This document shows, in pieces, positions 35,797 through 44,599 of a stretch of DNA of 64,000 nucleotides. Position numbers and translations under genes: made by a program. The notes below the pieces were generated by a model. That model did no database searches. It was not told where the DNA came from and saw nothing but the letters and a program-made list of their open reading frames with translations. The stretch spans positions 1 through 64,000 of the forward strand of contig NZ_JAYKZX010000003.1 of the NCBI RefSeq assembly GCF_035989265.1, given 5' to 3'. The stretch is from Sphingobium sp. HWE2-09. Its GTDB lineage: Bacteria > Pseudomonadota > Alphaproteobacteria > Sphingomonadales > Sphingomonadaceae. Within the stretch, counting starts at the first letter, position 1; each line of letters opens with the position of its first letter.

Positions 35797-37034
35797 CTAT
35801 GAGCGCTTGGCCGTGAAATCGAAGGTGATCGATACATTAGGGCCAAGCCCGCCGCTGCTGTCGCCATTGCCCACGCCAAAGGGCGTGCGGGCGACGGCGG
35901 CGGTGCCGCTGACTTTGCGGGTCGCGTCCTTGCCCGACAGGGTGAAGCGGATCGCCTGCGGCTTCGATACGCCCTTTACCGTCAGCGTGCCGTTGGCGCG
36001 GTAGCGGTTCGGACCGGTCGCCTCCGCGCCCCTGGCGATGAAGGTGGCGGTGGGGTGGGCGGCGACGCCGAAAAATTCGTCGCCCGGCAGCATCCCGTCC
36101 TTATAGGCGTCGCCGACGCTGGCGGAGGCCATATCGATCGTCACCTTAATATCGGCGCTGTCGGGATGGTCGGGGTCCATCACGATTTGCGCCGTCCATT
36201 TGGAAAAGCTGCCGCTGATCGTGTCGCCATCATTGCCGACGGAAAAGCCGATGCGGCCGCCGGGCTGCACGGTCCAGGCGGGGGCGGGCCTGCGGGTTCT
36301 TCGGTCGCGGCCTGCGCCACATTGGCGGTGGCATTGTCAGCGGGGGCGGCGGCGTTGACGGCTTGCGCTTCGGCGAGATTGTCCGCGGCGCTGTCATTGC
36401 CGATATCCTGCGCGACCGGGGCCGGGGCGGTGGCGGCGCGGGGTGCGGGCTGGATCAGCTTGCCGGCGGCCAGGCCGACCAGGATGAGGGCGGGCAGCGC
36501 CACCAGCAGGATGGGCGAGCGGCCGGGGATCATGCGCCAGATCAGGCCATCGCGCATCAGCAGATGATGGCGCAGCGCGCCCGCGACATGCAGCACGAAT
36601 AGCGCGATGCCCAGCCAGGCGATCAGGCCATGGCTGTTTTCCGCCAGGCCGTGCACGCTGGCGGGCAGCGGCAGATGGGGCAGGGGGATGACGCCGAAGA
36701 TCAGCGTCGGCACCTTGACCTTGGCGGTCGATACCAGCGCCCAGCCGGTCAGCGGCGCCCCCAGCATGAAGGCGTAGAGGCCGACATGCACGGCCGACGC
36801 CAGCGCGCCCTGCCATCCGCCCTCCAATTTGGCCGGGCGCGGCTTCCAGTAGCGCACGCCGATCCGCACCAGCGTGAGCAGGAGGATCGTGATCCCCACC
36901 GACTTGTGCAATTGATAGAGCGCAAAGCCGTGCGCGCCCAGATCCTCCAACGCCCAGCCGACACTGATCTGGAAGGCGAGCAAGGCGGCAATGGCCCAGT
37001 GCAGGAAGATGGCGGCGCGGCTGTAGCGTTGCAT
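35797..37034 (-). pseudogene. Cytochrome b561 - YceI fusion protein, interrupted by an apparent one-base frameshift
   Basis: From ATG at 37034 the frame encodes a four-helix cytochrome b561 (YSRAAIFLHWAIAALLAFQISVGWAL, YQLHKSVGITILLLTLVRIGVRY, NSHGLIAWLGIALFVLHVAGALRHH), with haem-ligand histidines, followed by a Pro/Ala linker to EEPAGPPPPG. There the frame shifts, and a YceI lipocalin-like domain (SRIGFSV-type strand, SGSFSKWTAQIVMDPD ... GDEFFGVAAHPTATF ... LTVKGVSKPQAIRF) continues to 35797. One additional base in the G5 run at 36280-36284 makes a 412-residue fusion. E. coli yceJ and yceI are separate neighbours with the same two domains. Isoprenoid-quinone binding and electron transfer are inferred. 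Confidence 0.82.
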
Positions 37035-37238
37035 GAGGATCCCTTCAGATCATGGCGGACCCGAAACTATGGCGTTCCCGCGATCAAGTCCATCAGGCAC
37101 GCGCGAAACGCTTGGTTGCCGCATTGACCTCTTCTGTGTCCCAAAGGCCGCAGTTGCGTCATTTTTATCGGTGCGATTGCATCACCGGTCATCCGGGGTA
37201 AGAGGTTAGCTATACTTATAAGAGGGAAATAGCAGGAC

Positions 37239-37676
37239 ATGGCCAAACCCGAATCCTGGCGTCTGAACCCGCAAGCCTATCGCTTCGTGACCAGCATGGA
37301 CACGCGGTTCCAGGATCTCGATACCATGGGCCACATCAACAATGTGGCGATTTCCGGCATTTTCGAAACCGCGCGCATCCGCTTCCACCATCATATGGGC
37401 CGCCATCCGCAGGAACAGGGCGTGCGCTGGCTGGTCGCCAATGTGAACCTGAACTTCGTGGAGGAATCGCACTTCCCCTATCCGTTCGAAGTGCATTGCG
37501 CGATCGGCCATATCGGCCGCACCAGCTGGACGATCAGTTCGGCGGGCTTCCAGAAGGGCGTGTGCGTCGCGACGTGCGACACGACTGTCGTCACGCATGG
37601 CGCGGAAGGGCGGCGCGCGATCGACGAGACGTTGCGGGAGGCGATGGAGCTGAATTTCCTGCGGCAGCCGGAGTGA
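37239..37676 (+). CDS. Acyl-CoA thioesterase, hot-dog (4HBT) family
   Basis: A 145-residue single hot-dog domain. RFQDLDTMGHINNVAISGIFETARIRFHHHMG carries the DxxGHxNN catalytic motif of the YbgC/FadM 4HBT group, followed by VNLNFVEESHFPYPFEVHCAIGHIGRTSWTISSAGF. It should hydrolyse acyl-CoA thioesters in the cytoplasm; the chain length preferred cannot be read. It is divergent from the cytochrome gene. Confidence 0.87.
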   Translation: MAKPESWRLNPQAYRFVTSMDTRFQDLDTMGHINNVAISGIFETARIRFHHHMGRHPQEQGVRWLVANVNLNFVEESHFPYPFEVHCAIGHIGRTSWTISSAGFQKGVCVATCDTTVVTHGAEGRRAIDETLREAMELNFLRQPE

Positions 37677-37705
37677 TTGTCCGGCGTTTGCATTATTAAG
37701 CGCAG

Positions 37706-37732
37706 CGTGTTCCCGCCTGCGCGGGAACACAT
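37706..37732. repeat. Dispersed palindromic repeat, family A
   Basis: GTGTTCCCGCCTGCGCGGGAACAC is a near-perfect palindrome between the convergent thioesterase and DUF983 genes, the same family as at 11490, 41493 and 57320. It could act as a bidirectional terminator. Confidence 0.85.
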
Positions 37733-37774
37733 AGTCCGTTAGTCAGCTGTCTAGGGGCTGAATGTCGATTAATC

Positions 37775-38152
37775 CTAGCGGAAGCCCGCCATGCGTCGGC
37801 TCCACTGGACGGCGATGACCGCGCCCTTGACCGGCTGGATCATCGCTATGGCTAGGGCGATGGCGAGGCTGGGCCAGATCAGTGCCTGCCAGCCCAGGGG
37901 AATGGCGAGCGCGCTGTTCACCTCGATCATCAGGGGCACCAGGATATGGCCCAAGAGCAGGATCACGATATAGGCGGGGAAGTCGTCCGCCTGATGCACG
38001 TCGAGCGCCAGGCCGCAGGACGGGCAGGTCGGCGCGGTCTTGAGGAAGCGCGCGAACATCCGCCCCTTGCCGCAATTGGGGCAACGCCCGCGCAGGCCGT
38101 GGCCGATGGCGGCGCCGGTCGGGCGGTCGGGCAGGGGCGTGGGGTCGGTCAT
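37775..38152 (-). CDS. DUF983 family membrane protein
   Basis: A 125-residue protein. Two CxxC pairs (RGRCPNCGKGRMF and APTCPSCGLALDVHQADDFPAYI) suggest a small zinc ribbon, followed by two membrane helices (VILLLGHILVPLMIEV and WPSLAIALAIAMIQPVKGAVIAVQ). This is the DUF983 layout, widespread in alphaproteobacteria and often near cytochrome oxidase genes, with no assigned function. ATG at 38152 is convergent with the thioesterase and divergent from pabB. Confidence 0.88.
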   Translation of the reverse strand: MTDPTPLPDRPTGAAIGHGLRGRCPNCGKGRMFARFLKTAPTCPSCGLALDVHQADDFPAYIVILLLGHILVPLMIEVNSALAIPLGWQALIWPSLAIALAIAMIQPVKGAVIAVQWSRRMAGFR

Positions 38153-38244
38153 GCCCCGTCAGCTAGGGGCTTTGGCGCGGGCGCGCAACGCCGCATCCCG
38201 TTGCTATGGCCTTTCGCCCCGCGCAAAGCCTGTTAAGAAGCGCC

Positions 38245-39438
38245 ATGCGTCTGCCTGGTCCCAACGAAGCCTATTGCCTGTTCGACGATGCGCGCGCCCG
38301 CGCCGCGCCCGCGCGGCTGTATCGCGACCCGGTGGAGATCATCGCCGCCGATCGCATGGCCGATGTGCAGCCCGCGCTCGACCGGGTGGCCGATGCGCGG
38401 GAAAACGGCCTGCATGTCGCGGGCTATATGGCCTATGAGGCGGGGCTGGCGCTGGAGGGTCGGCTGGCGCCGATCGCGCGGACCCGCGATGACGGGGGGG
38501 CGCCGTTGCTGTGGTTCGGCCTGTTCGAAGGGGTAAGGCTGATCCCGTCCGCCGATCTGCCCGGCCTGCTGCCCGATCCGGCGGGCGCGACCGTCGGCCC
38601 GCTGCGCCCGCTGGTGGACGAGGCCGCCTATGGCGCGGCCTTCGCGCAGGTGCAGGATTATATCCGCGCGGGCGACATCTATCAGGTCAATCTGACTTTC
38701 CCCTGCGATGTCGATGTGAGCGGCGATCTGCTGGCGCTTTATGCCGCGATCCGGCCGCGCGCGGCGGCGGGCTATGGCGGGGTGATCCGCACGGGCGCGC
38801 GATCCATCCTGTCCTTTTCGCCCGAACTGTTCTTCACCCAGGTGCGCGGCCAGCTGACCGCGCGACCGATGAAGGGCACGGCGACCCGCGCCGCGGATCC
38901 GGACACGGATGCCGCGCAGGCGCTGTGGCTGGAAAGCGACGCCAAGCAGCGGGCCGAAAATCTGATGATCGTGGACCTGCTGCGCAACGACCTGTCGCGG
39001 GTGTCGCAGGCGGGCAGCGTGACCGTGCCCGACCTGTTCAAGGTCGAAAGCTTTCCGACCGTGCACCAGCTGGTATCGACGGTGCGCGCGCGCATCCTGC
39101 CCGGCCTGTCGCCGGTGGATGTGCTGCGCGTGCTGTTCCCCTGCGGCTCCATCACCGGCGCGCCCAAGGTGCGGGCGATGGAGATTATCGACGCGGTCGA
39201 ACCGCAGCCGCGCGGCGTCTATACCGGCACGATGGGCTGGATCGACCCGGAGGGCGACGCGGCATTCAACGTCGCTATCCGGACCGTGACGGTGGAAGAG
39301 GAGAGCGGCGTGGGGCGGCTGGGCCTGGGGTCCGGCATCGTCGCGGATTCGCAGGTGGATATGGAATGGGCGGAGTGCCTGGCCAAGGGGGCGTTCCTGT
39401 CCCGGCTTGACTCCGGCGCGGGCAAGGGCTTGGAATAG
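38245..39438 (+). CDS. pabB: Aminodeoxychorismate synthase component I
   Basis: A 397-residue chorismate-binding enzyme. Blocks: IRAGDIYQVNLTFPCDVDV, SFSPELFFT, RPMKGTATRAADPD, ENLMIVDLLRNDLSRV, FPCGSITGAPKVRAMEIID, and GVYTGTMGWIDPEG with RLGLGSGIVADSQVDMEWAECLAKG. It adds ammonia to chorismate to form 4-amino-4-deoxychorismate for folate. In many relatives pabB and pabC are fused; here the stop and the next ATG are five bases apart. ATG at 38245 matches the family start; 38206 is an in-frame alternative. Confidence 0.92.
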   Translation: MRLPGPNEAYCLFDDARARAAPARLYRDPVEIIAADRMADVQPALDRVADARENGLHVAGYMAYEAGLALEGRLAPIARTRDDGGAPLLWFGLFEGVRLIPSADLPGLLPDPAGATVGPLRPLVDEAAYGAAFAQVQDYIRAGDIYQVNLTFPCDVDVSGDLLALYAAIRPRAAAGYGGVIRTGARSILSFSPELFFTQVRGQLTARPMKGTATRAADPDTDAAQALWLESDAKQRAENLMIVDLLRNDLSRVSQAGSVTVPDLFKVESFPTVHQLVSTVRARILPGLSPVDVLRVLFPCGSITGAPKVRAMEIIDAVEPQPRGVYTGTMGWIDPEGDAAFNVAIRTVTVEEESGVGRLGLGSGIVADSQVDMEWAECLAKGAFLSRLDSGAGKGLE

Positions 39439-39443
39439 CAGCA

Positions 39444-40067
39444 ATGTCACTGGCTGATCGACGCTTCGACCTTATCGAAACCATGGCCTTCGACCCGATC
39501 GAGGGAATAAGGTTGCTGGACCTGCATCTGGAACGGATCAAGGTCAGCGCCCAGGCGCTGGGCTTCCAGTTCGACCGGCATGACGTGCGCAACGAATTGC
39601 AGGCCGCGACCTTCCGCCTGCGCGAGCGCAGCCGGGTGCGGTTGATGGTGTCGCGGGGCGGGGCGATCGCGATCGAGGTGCGCGATCATCGCAGTTGGCC
39701 CGACCCGATCATGAAGGTCGCCGCCGTGCCGCGTCATGCGCCCGCCGACGATTTGCGCCTGCTCCACAAGACCACCGACCGCAGCCTGTATCGCGACGCG
39801 TTGAAGCGAGGCGGCACTTACGAGGTGCTGCTGGTCGACGCGCAGGGCTATCTGACCGAAGGCTGTTTCTCCTCGATCTTCGTCGAGCGGGGCGACAAGC
39901 TGGTGACGCCGCCGCTGTCGCGCGGCATCCTACCCGGCATATTGCGCCAGAGCCTGATCGACATGGGCGAAGCGGTGGAGGGCGACCTGCGCCCCTATGA
40001 TCTGGAGGGCGGCTTCTTCATCGGCAATGCGGCGCGCGGCATGGCCGCCGCGACCTGGTCGCGATGA
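39444..40067 (+). CDS. pabC: Aminotransferase class IV, aminodeoxychorismate lyase-like
   Basis: A 207-residue fold-type IV PLP enzyme. FDLIETMAFDPIEGIRLLDLHLERIKVSAQALGF is the usual PabC N-terminus, HKTTDRSLYRDALKRGG carries the candidate PLP lysine, LLVDAQGYLTEGCFSSIFVERGDKLVTPPLSRGILPGILR is the cofactor-binding signature. It should release 4-aminobenzoate from the PabB product. It is shorter than stand-alone E. coli PabC (about 269) but matches the C-terminal half of fused PabB-PabC proteins, so it looks like a split fusion. Confidence 0.88.
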   Translation: MSLADRRFDLIETMAFDPIEGIRLLDLHLERIKVSAQALGFQFDRHDVRNELQAATFRLRERSRVRLMVSRGGAIAIEVRDHRSWPDPIMKVAAVPRHAPADDLRLLHKTTDRSLYRDALKRGGTYEVLLVDAQGYLTEGCFSSIFVERGDKLVTPPLSRGILPGILRQSLIDMGEAVEGDLRPYDLEGGFFIGNAARGMAAATWSR

Positions 40068-40282
40068 TATGATCGTGGCGACTGGCGTCCGATAGCCGGT
40101 CTATTCTGCCGTAAAGCCAATAAGCGGCATCTGGCCGGTTGCCCCTTCTTCCGTTGCGCACTAAGGGACGCCGCGTCCGCTTTTATTGCGGGCCTTGGGG
40201 ATTCTATATTTTTTTGATGCGATTTCCGATCTGGCAGGCGGTTTTGCCTGTTTTGAAATCGCTCTGAGGAAAGATTGTTGTC

Positions 40283-41485
40283 ATGAGCCAGACTTCCGCC
40301 GCCTTGGGTCGTATCCAGCCGTCCGCTACGCTCGCCATGAGCGCCCGCGTGAACGCGCTTAAAGCGCAAGGCGTGGACGTGATTGGCCTGTCGGCCGGCG
40401 AGCCGGATTTCGACACGCCCGATTTCGTCAAGGAAGCCGGCATCGCCGCGATCCGCAACAACCTGACCCGCTATACCGACGTGGACGGCACCGCCGACGT
40501 CAAGGAAGCGGTGATGTTCAAGTTCAAGCGCGACAACGGGCTGGATTACAAGCGCAGCCAGATCAGCGTCAATTCGGGCGGCAAGCACACGCTGTTCAAC
40601 GCGCTGCTGGCGACGGTGGATGCGGGTGACGAGGTGATCATCCCCGCGCCTTACTGGGTCAGCTATCCCGACATCGTCAATTTCGCAGGCGGCACCCCGG
40701 TGTTCATCGAAGGCCCGGCGAGCCAGGGCTACAAGATCACCGCCGACCAGCTGGACGCCGCAATCACGCCGCGCACCAAATGGGTAATGCTCAATTCGCC
40801 GTCCAACCCGTCGGGCGCCGCCTATTCAGCCGATGAGTTGAAGGCACTGGCGGATGTGCTGCTGCGCCACCCGCATGTGCTGGTGATGACCGACGATATG
40901 TATGAGCATGTCTGGTACGCATCGACCCCCTTCGCCACGATCGCGCAGGTCTGCCCGGACCTGTACGACCGCACGCTGACGGTCAATGGCTGCTCCAAGG
41001 CCTTCTCCATGACCGGCTGGCGCATCGGCTTTGCCGGTGGTCCCGAATGGATCATCAAGGCGATGGGCAAGCTGCAATCGCAGTCGACCAGCAATCCCTG
41101 CTCGATCAGCCAGGCCGCCGCCGTCGCGGCGCTGACCGGCCCGCAGGATTTTCTGGAGGAGCGCAACGGCGTGTTCCGCAAGCGCCGCGACATGGTCGTC
41201 GCGATGCTGAACGACGCGCCGGGGCTGGATTGCCCGACGCCCGAAGGCGCCTTCTACGTCTATCCTGACGCCAGCGGCGTGATCGGCAAGGTGACGCCCA
41301 AGGGCGTGACGATCGACAGTGACGAAAAGCTGATTGCCTATTTCCTGGACGAAGCCAAGGTGGCGGCGGTCCATGGCGCGGCCTTCGGCCTCTCGCCCGC
41401 CTTCCGCATCAGCTATGCGACGTCGGACGAGGTGCTCAAAAAGGCGTGCACGCGGATTCAGGAAGCCTGCGCTGCGCTGAAGTGA
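40283..41485 (+). CDS. aatA: Aspartate aminotransferase (class I, alphaproteobacterial AatA type)
   Basis: A 400-residue fold-type I PLP enzyme. IGLSAGEPDFDTPDFV, NLTRYTDVDGTADVKEAV, INSGGKHTLFNAL-like block, PYWVSYPDIV, LNSPSNPSGAAY, and the Schiff-base lysine in NGCSKAFSMTGWRIGFAGG are all present, with the substrate arginine in PAFRISYATS. It interconverts aspartate/2-oxoglutarate and oxaloacetate/glutamate. ATG at 40283 follows GAGGAAAG. It is preceded by a 215-base gap with a weak AT tract and no gene. Confidence 0.93.
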   Translation: MSQTSAALGRIQPSATLAMSARVNALKAQGVDVIGLSAGEPDFDTPDFVKEAGIAAIRNNLTRYTDVDGTADVKEAVMFKFKRDNGLDYKRSQISVNSGGKHTLFNALLATVDAGDEVIIPAPYWVSYPDIVNFAGGTPVFIEGPASQGYKITADQLDAAITPRTKWVMLNSPSNPSGAAYSADELKALADVLLRHPHVLVMTDDMYEHVWYASTPFATIAQVCPDLYDRTLTVNGCSKAFSMTGWRIGFAGGPEWIIKAMGKLQSQSTSNPCSISQAAAVAALTGPQDFLEERNGVFRKRRDMVVAMLNDAPGLDCPTPEGAFYVYPDASGVIGKVTPKGVTIDSDEKLIAYFLDEAKVAAVHGAAFGLSPAFRISYATSDEVLKKACTRIQEACAALK

Positions 41486-41821
41486 CAAGAGGCGTGTTCC
41501 CGCGCAGGCGGGAACCCAGCCCCGCCGTCTGAACTGGGTTCCCGCCTGCGCGGGAACACGGAGCGTTAGGCTGTTACATCACTATGCGTCACAAAATGGA
41601 AACGGTCCTTTTCGCCCCGCGCCGTCTTGTGATTGGCGGGCGATGGCCTATATGTCCGTTGCATAGAGAAACTGATTAAACACTGCTCACTTTCGTCGCT
41701 CTGATCGTGACATTGGTCGAAACCCGGTCCTCCCGGAGCGGCCGTTCAGACAGGGCTAATATGGATGGCGGTAGTGCACAGGTCGAAACGGCCTGAATCC
41801 TATTTTAGAAAGGCGTTTGCC
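41486..41821. other. Intergenic region with inverted repeat pair and promoter-like sequence
   Basis: The left part is filled by two inverted family A repeats (41493-41560). The right part, up to the small membrane ORF, contains no recognised gene and presumably carries the msrA promoter. Confidence 0.5.
41493..41560. repeat. Inverted pair of family A palindromes
   Basis: Two 27-base arms are exact reverse complements (CGTGTTCCCGCG... and ...CGCGGGAACACG), separated by 14 bases. As RNA it would form a very long hairpin after the aatA stop and may terminate or stabilise that transcript. Confidence 0.9.
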
Positions 41822-41974
41822 ATGTTGGCGTTCATGAAGTCCGATCTGTTCCTCCGCTTCCTGGGCGGTTTTGCCATTGGTGCGGTTGGCATGGTCATGC
41901 TCCAGCCCAAGGAAGCGCCCATGTTTGGATCGACCGCGATCGCGGCGACATCGACCAATGACGCGGCGCTATAA
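41822..41974 (+). CDS. Small single-span membrane protein upstream of msrA
   Basis: A 50-residue peptide beginning MLAFMKSDLFLRFLGGFAIG, with one hydrophobic span (about 9-24) and a polar tail ending TNDAAL. ATG at 41822 has AGAAAGGCG upstream at good spacing; in-frame openings at 41765 and 41761 lack one. Its last 17 bases overlap the msrA start, implying coupling. The function is unknown. Confidence 0.55.
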   Translation: MLAFMKSDLFLRFLGGFAIGAVGMVMLQPKEAPMFGSTAIAATSTNDAAL

Positions 41975-42632
41975 CCGCCTGCTTCTGACGCTGGCGGCGG
42001 CGTTTGCCGTCGCTGCGCCCCTGCACGCCGAGCGCGCGGTCCTTGCCCCCGTGCCAGCGATCGATGCCGCGCCCACGCGCAAGCTGGAAACCGCGGTGTT
42101 CGCGGGCGGCTGCTATTGGGGTGTCGAGGGCGTCTTCTCGCACATCAAAGGTGTCCATCTCGTCGTCTCCGGCTTTGCCGGTGGGCCGAAGGATCGCCGC
42201 GTCGATTATGAGACGGTGAGCGGTGGCGACACCGGCTACGCCGAATCGGTGCGCGTCACCTATGATCCGGCGCAGGTCAGCTACGGCACCTTGCTGCGCG
42301 TTTTCTTTTCGGTGATCGCCGATCCCACGACGCTTAATTACCAGACGCCCGATACCGGCACCCAATATCGCAGCGCGCTGTTCCCGCTGAACCCGGAACA
42401 GGCCAAGGCAGCGAGCGCCTATTTGGCCCAGATGGGCAAGTCCGGGCTTTGGCGCGATCCGATCGTGACGAAGGTGGAGCGCTTTACCGGCTTCCAGAAC
42501 GCGGCGGCCGATCACCAGAATTTCATGCGCGACAATCCGCGCCATCCCTACATCCTGCGCTGGGACGTGCCGAAGCTGGCCGCGTTCAAGGCGATGTTCC
42601 CGACGCTGTACCGGGCGACGCCGTCGGCTTAA
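41958..42632 (+). CDS. msrA: Peptide-methionine (S)-S-oxide reductase, exported
   Basis: A 224-residue MsrA with a signal peptide (about 1-24, ending PLHAE). The catalytic motif FAGGCYWGVEGVF is intact and followed by GFAGGPKDRRVDYETVSGGDTGYAESVRVTYDP, then NYQTPDTGTQYRSALFP. The catalytic Cys is the only cysteine, so no resolving Cys is available and reduction must use another thiol donor. It repairs oxidised methionine in periplasmic proteins. ATG at 41958 overlaps the small membrane ORF. Confidence 0.92.
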   Translation: MTRRYNRLLLTLAAAFAVAAPLHAERAVLAPVPAIDAAPTRKLETAVFAGGCYWGVEGVFSHIKGVHLVVSGFAGGPKDRRVDYETVSGGDTGYAESVRVTYDPAQVSYGTLLRVFFSVIADPTTLNYQTPDTGTQYRSALFPLNPEQAKAASAYLAQMGKSGLWRDPIVTKVERFTGFQNAAADHQNFMRDNPRHPYILRWDVPKLAAFKAMFPTLYRATPSA

Positions 42633-42703
42633 AGGGCGGGGCGACAAGGAAATATCAAGACTGTTCTGCAATGGTCCGGGTGCAGTAGTGGATTGCCCGA
42701 CCA

Positions 42704-43987
42704 ATGACGACGCAGACGATAGCCCAGTCTTCTCCGAAGATATCTTCCGCCGCTCCGTATCCTGCCGCACCGTCGCGTCCGATGGCGGCGCGGTCCGTAT
42801 GGCTGGGCCTGCCGTCGGTGATGCTGTTCGTCCTGGGCATCCATATGGCGCTGGCGCTGTTCGTCGTGTTCGTCGTGCCCTTTCCCACGCAGATCGATGA
42901 GATCCAGCATCTGTCGGTCATCCGTGCGCAATATGAGCATCCCACGATATTTCCCGACTGGAGCCAGTATAAGATGCTGCGCCTGGATGACCTGACGCAA
43001 TGGTCGGGTTTTTCCAATTATATCAATCATCCCTCGCTCTATTACCTGATGCTGTCGCCGTTGATGCTGCTGACCAGCGAGCCGTTGCTGTTCCGCCTGA
43101 CCAGCGTGTTGCTGTCCACCGCGGCGCTGGCGATCGGCATGGTGGCAGTGCACCGGCGCTTCGCGGCGGACGTGGTGCCGCCGGGCCTTTATGCAGTGAT
43201 GGCGGCCAGTTTTCCCAAGGCGGCGGTCGTCGGCGGGATGGTGAACAACGACAATCTCGCCGCTTTGGCCGCGGCGATGGTCTTTGGCGGCATGTTAGGC
43301 TTGCCGGGCGCTTCATGGTGGCTTGCGGTCGGCCTGGCGGTGGCGGGCTGGACGAAGCTGACCGCGTTCATCGGCGTGGCGGCGGTGGCGGGCGCGTGGC
43401 TGGGCATGGGTTTGCTGACGGGGCGGGTGAAATGGTCGGACCGGATGCTCTGGTATGCCTGTGTCGGCGTGATGCTGGGGGCGGTCCCCTATCTCGTCAC
43501 CTTCATGCGCATCGGCCAATTCGTCTGGGTTAATGAAGCCTTTTGGCGGGTGCCGGTGGCCCAGCGCCTGCCGCTCGACCTGATGGGCTTTGCGGGCTGG
43601 TTCTTCAAATGGCTGGTGATGAAATGGCCCGCCTGGGAGCAATCCTACTCGCTGCCGGTCGCGCTCATCCTGATCCTGACGCCTTTGGCGTTGGCCGCGG
43701 CGGGGCTGCGCCATCGGGTGATCCGGCCTTGGGGCCAGGCCTATGCGATCGGGCTGGTCGTGCTGCTGACGATCCATTTTTGCTTTGGCTGGCGCAGCTA
43801 TGTGACGCTGGGCGACCTGACGATCATGCAGCCGCGCTATTATAATATCCTGTGGCCCGGCATCGCACTGGCCGCGACGATGGGGATCGCCGACCTGGCG
43901 CGGCGCTGGCGGCCTGCCGCCACATTGGCGGTGGCCATCTGCCTGATGCCCACGATGCTGGGCACGCTGGTGAACCTCAACTTCTAA
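42704..43987 (+). CDS. Polytopic membrane protein, GT-C/PMT-like glycosyltransferase candidate
   Basis: A 427-residue protein with about nine to eleven hydrophobic helices. The first loop contains FPTQIDEIQHLSVIRAQYEHPTIFPDW; an acidic DE pair in the first periplasmic loop is the metal/catalytic motif of GT-C enzymes such as ArnT/PMT. FSNYINHPSLYYLMLSPLM and MVNNDNLAALAAAMVF also match that architecture. The acceptor and sugar are unknown. It stands alone between msrA and infC. Confidence 0.65.
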   Translation: MTTQTIAQSSPKISSAAPYPAAPSRPMAARSVWLGLPSVMLFVLGIHMALALFVVFVVPFPTQIDEIQHLSVIRAQYEHPTIFPDWSQYKMLRLDDLTQWSGFSNYINHPSLYYLMLSPLMLLTSEPLLFRLTSVLLSTAALAIGMVAVHRRFAADVVPPGLYAVMAASFPKAAVVGGMVNNDNLAALAAAMVFGGMLGLPGASWWLAVGLAVAGWTKLTAFIGVAAVAGAWLGMGLLTGRVKWSDRMLWYACVGVMLGAVPYLVTFMRIGQFVWVNEAFWRVPVAQRLPLDLMGFAGWFFKWLVMKWPAWEQSYSLPVALILILTPLALAAAGLRHRVIRPWGQAYAIGLVVLLTIHFCFGWRSYVTLGDLTIMQPRYYNILWPGIALAATMGIADLARRWRPAATLAVAICLMPTMLGTLVNLNF

Positions 43988-43991
43988 AACG

Positions 43992-44023
43992 AAAGAGGCG
44001 CCCCGTTGCCGGAGCGCCTCTTT
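43992..44023. terminator. Bidirectional intrinsic terminator
   Basis: AAAGAGGCGC/GCGCCTCTTT forms a 10-bp stem with a 12-base loop between the convergent GT-C-like gene and infC; T runs (or A runs) flank both sides. Confidence 0.8.
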
Positions 44024-44053
44024 CCTATATTCGAAAGGCTGGTGTCGTCGCGC

Positions 44054-44599
44054 TTATTTGGGCGAGAGCACCATCAGCATCTGGCGGCCTTCCATACGCG
44101 GATAGGCTTCGACCTTCGCGACTTCCTGGACATTTTCGGCCACGCGTTGCAGCAGGGCCATGCCGAGCTGCTGGTGGCTGAGTTCGCGGCCGCGGAAGCG
44201 CAGGGTGATCTTCACCTTGTCGCCGTCGCCGATGAAATCATGGACCTTCTTCATCTTCGTATCATAGTCATGATCGTCGATGTTCGGACGCATCTTGATC
44301 TCTTTGAGTTCCTGCGTCTTCTGGGTCTTGCGGGCGATATTCGCCTTTTTCTGGGCTTCGTACTTGAACTTGCCGATGTCCAGAAACTTGCAGACCGGCG
44401 GATCGGCGTTCGGGGAGACTTCGACCAGGTCGAGGCCCACATCGGCCGCCTGTTCGATCGCTTCCTGCGTAAACATCACGCCCAGATTTTCGCCTTCGTC
44501 GTCGATCACGCGCACCTTGGGCACGGTGATGAACTCGTTATACCGGGGGCCGGACTTCGGCGGCGGCGCCAGCGGGCGGCGCATCATCGGGGGACGTAT
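44054..44599 (-). CDS. infC: Translation initiation factor IF-3
   Basis: A 181-residue IF-3: N-terminal [24 protein letters not shown], linker [18 protein letters not shown], and C-terminal [41 protein letters not shown]-3 proofreads the initiator tRNA on the 30S subunit. The first ATG (44587) lies 20 bases from the only Shine-Dalgarno (AGGAG at 44608-44612), while an in-frame ATA at 44599 sits at eight bases. IF-3 genes classically use a rare start codon (AUU in E. coli) for autoregulation, so ATA at 44599 is chosen. It follows thrS on the same strand. Confidence 0.88.
   Translation of the reverse strand: MRPPMMRRPLAPPPKSGPRYNEFITVPKVRVIDDEGENLGVMFTQEAIEQAADVGLDLVEVSPNADPPVCKFLDIGKFKYEAQKKANIARKTQKTQELKEIKMRPNIDDHDYDTKMKKVHDFIGDGDKVKITLRFRGRELSHQQLGMALLQRVAENVQEVAKVEAYPRMEGRQMLMVLSPK

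Noticed and set aside
37706..37732. Family A repeat as an ordinary terminator only
   Set aside because: It could terminate transcription, but the same text recurs at four other sites, two in a perfect inverted pair, so it is listed as a dispersed repeat first.
39430..39450. pabB-pabC boundary as another homopolymer frameshift of a fused gene
   Set aside because: A clean stop, a five-base gap and a fresh ATG are present and there is no C/G run at the junction, so two genes are annotated.
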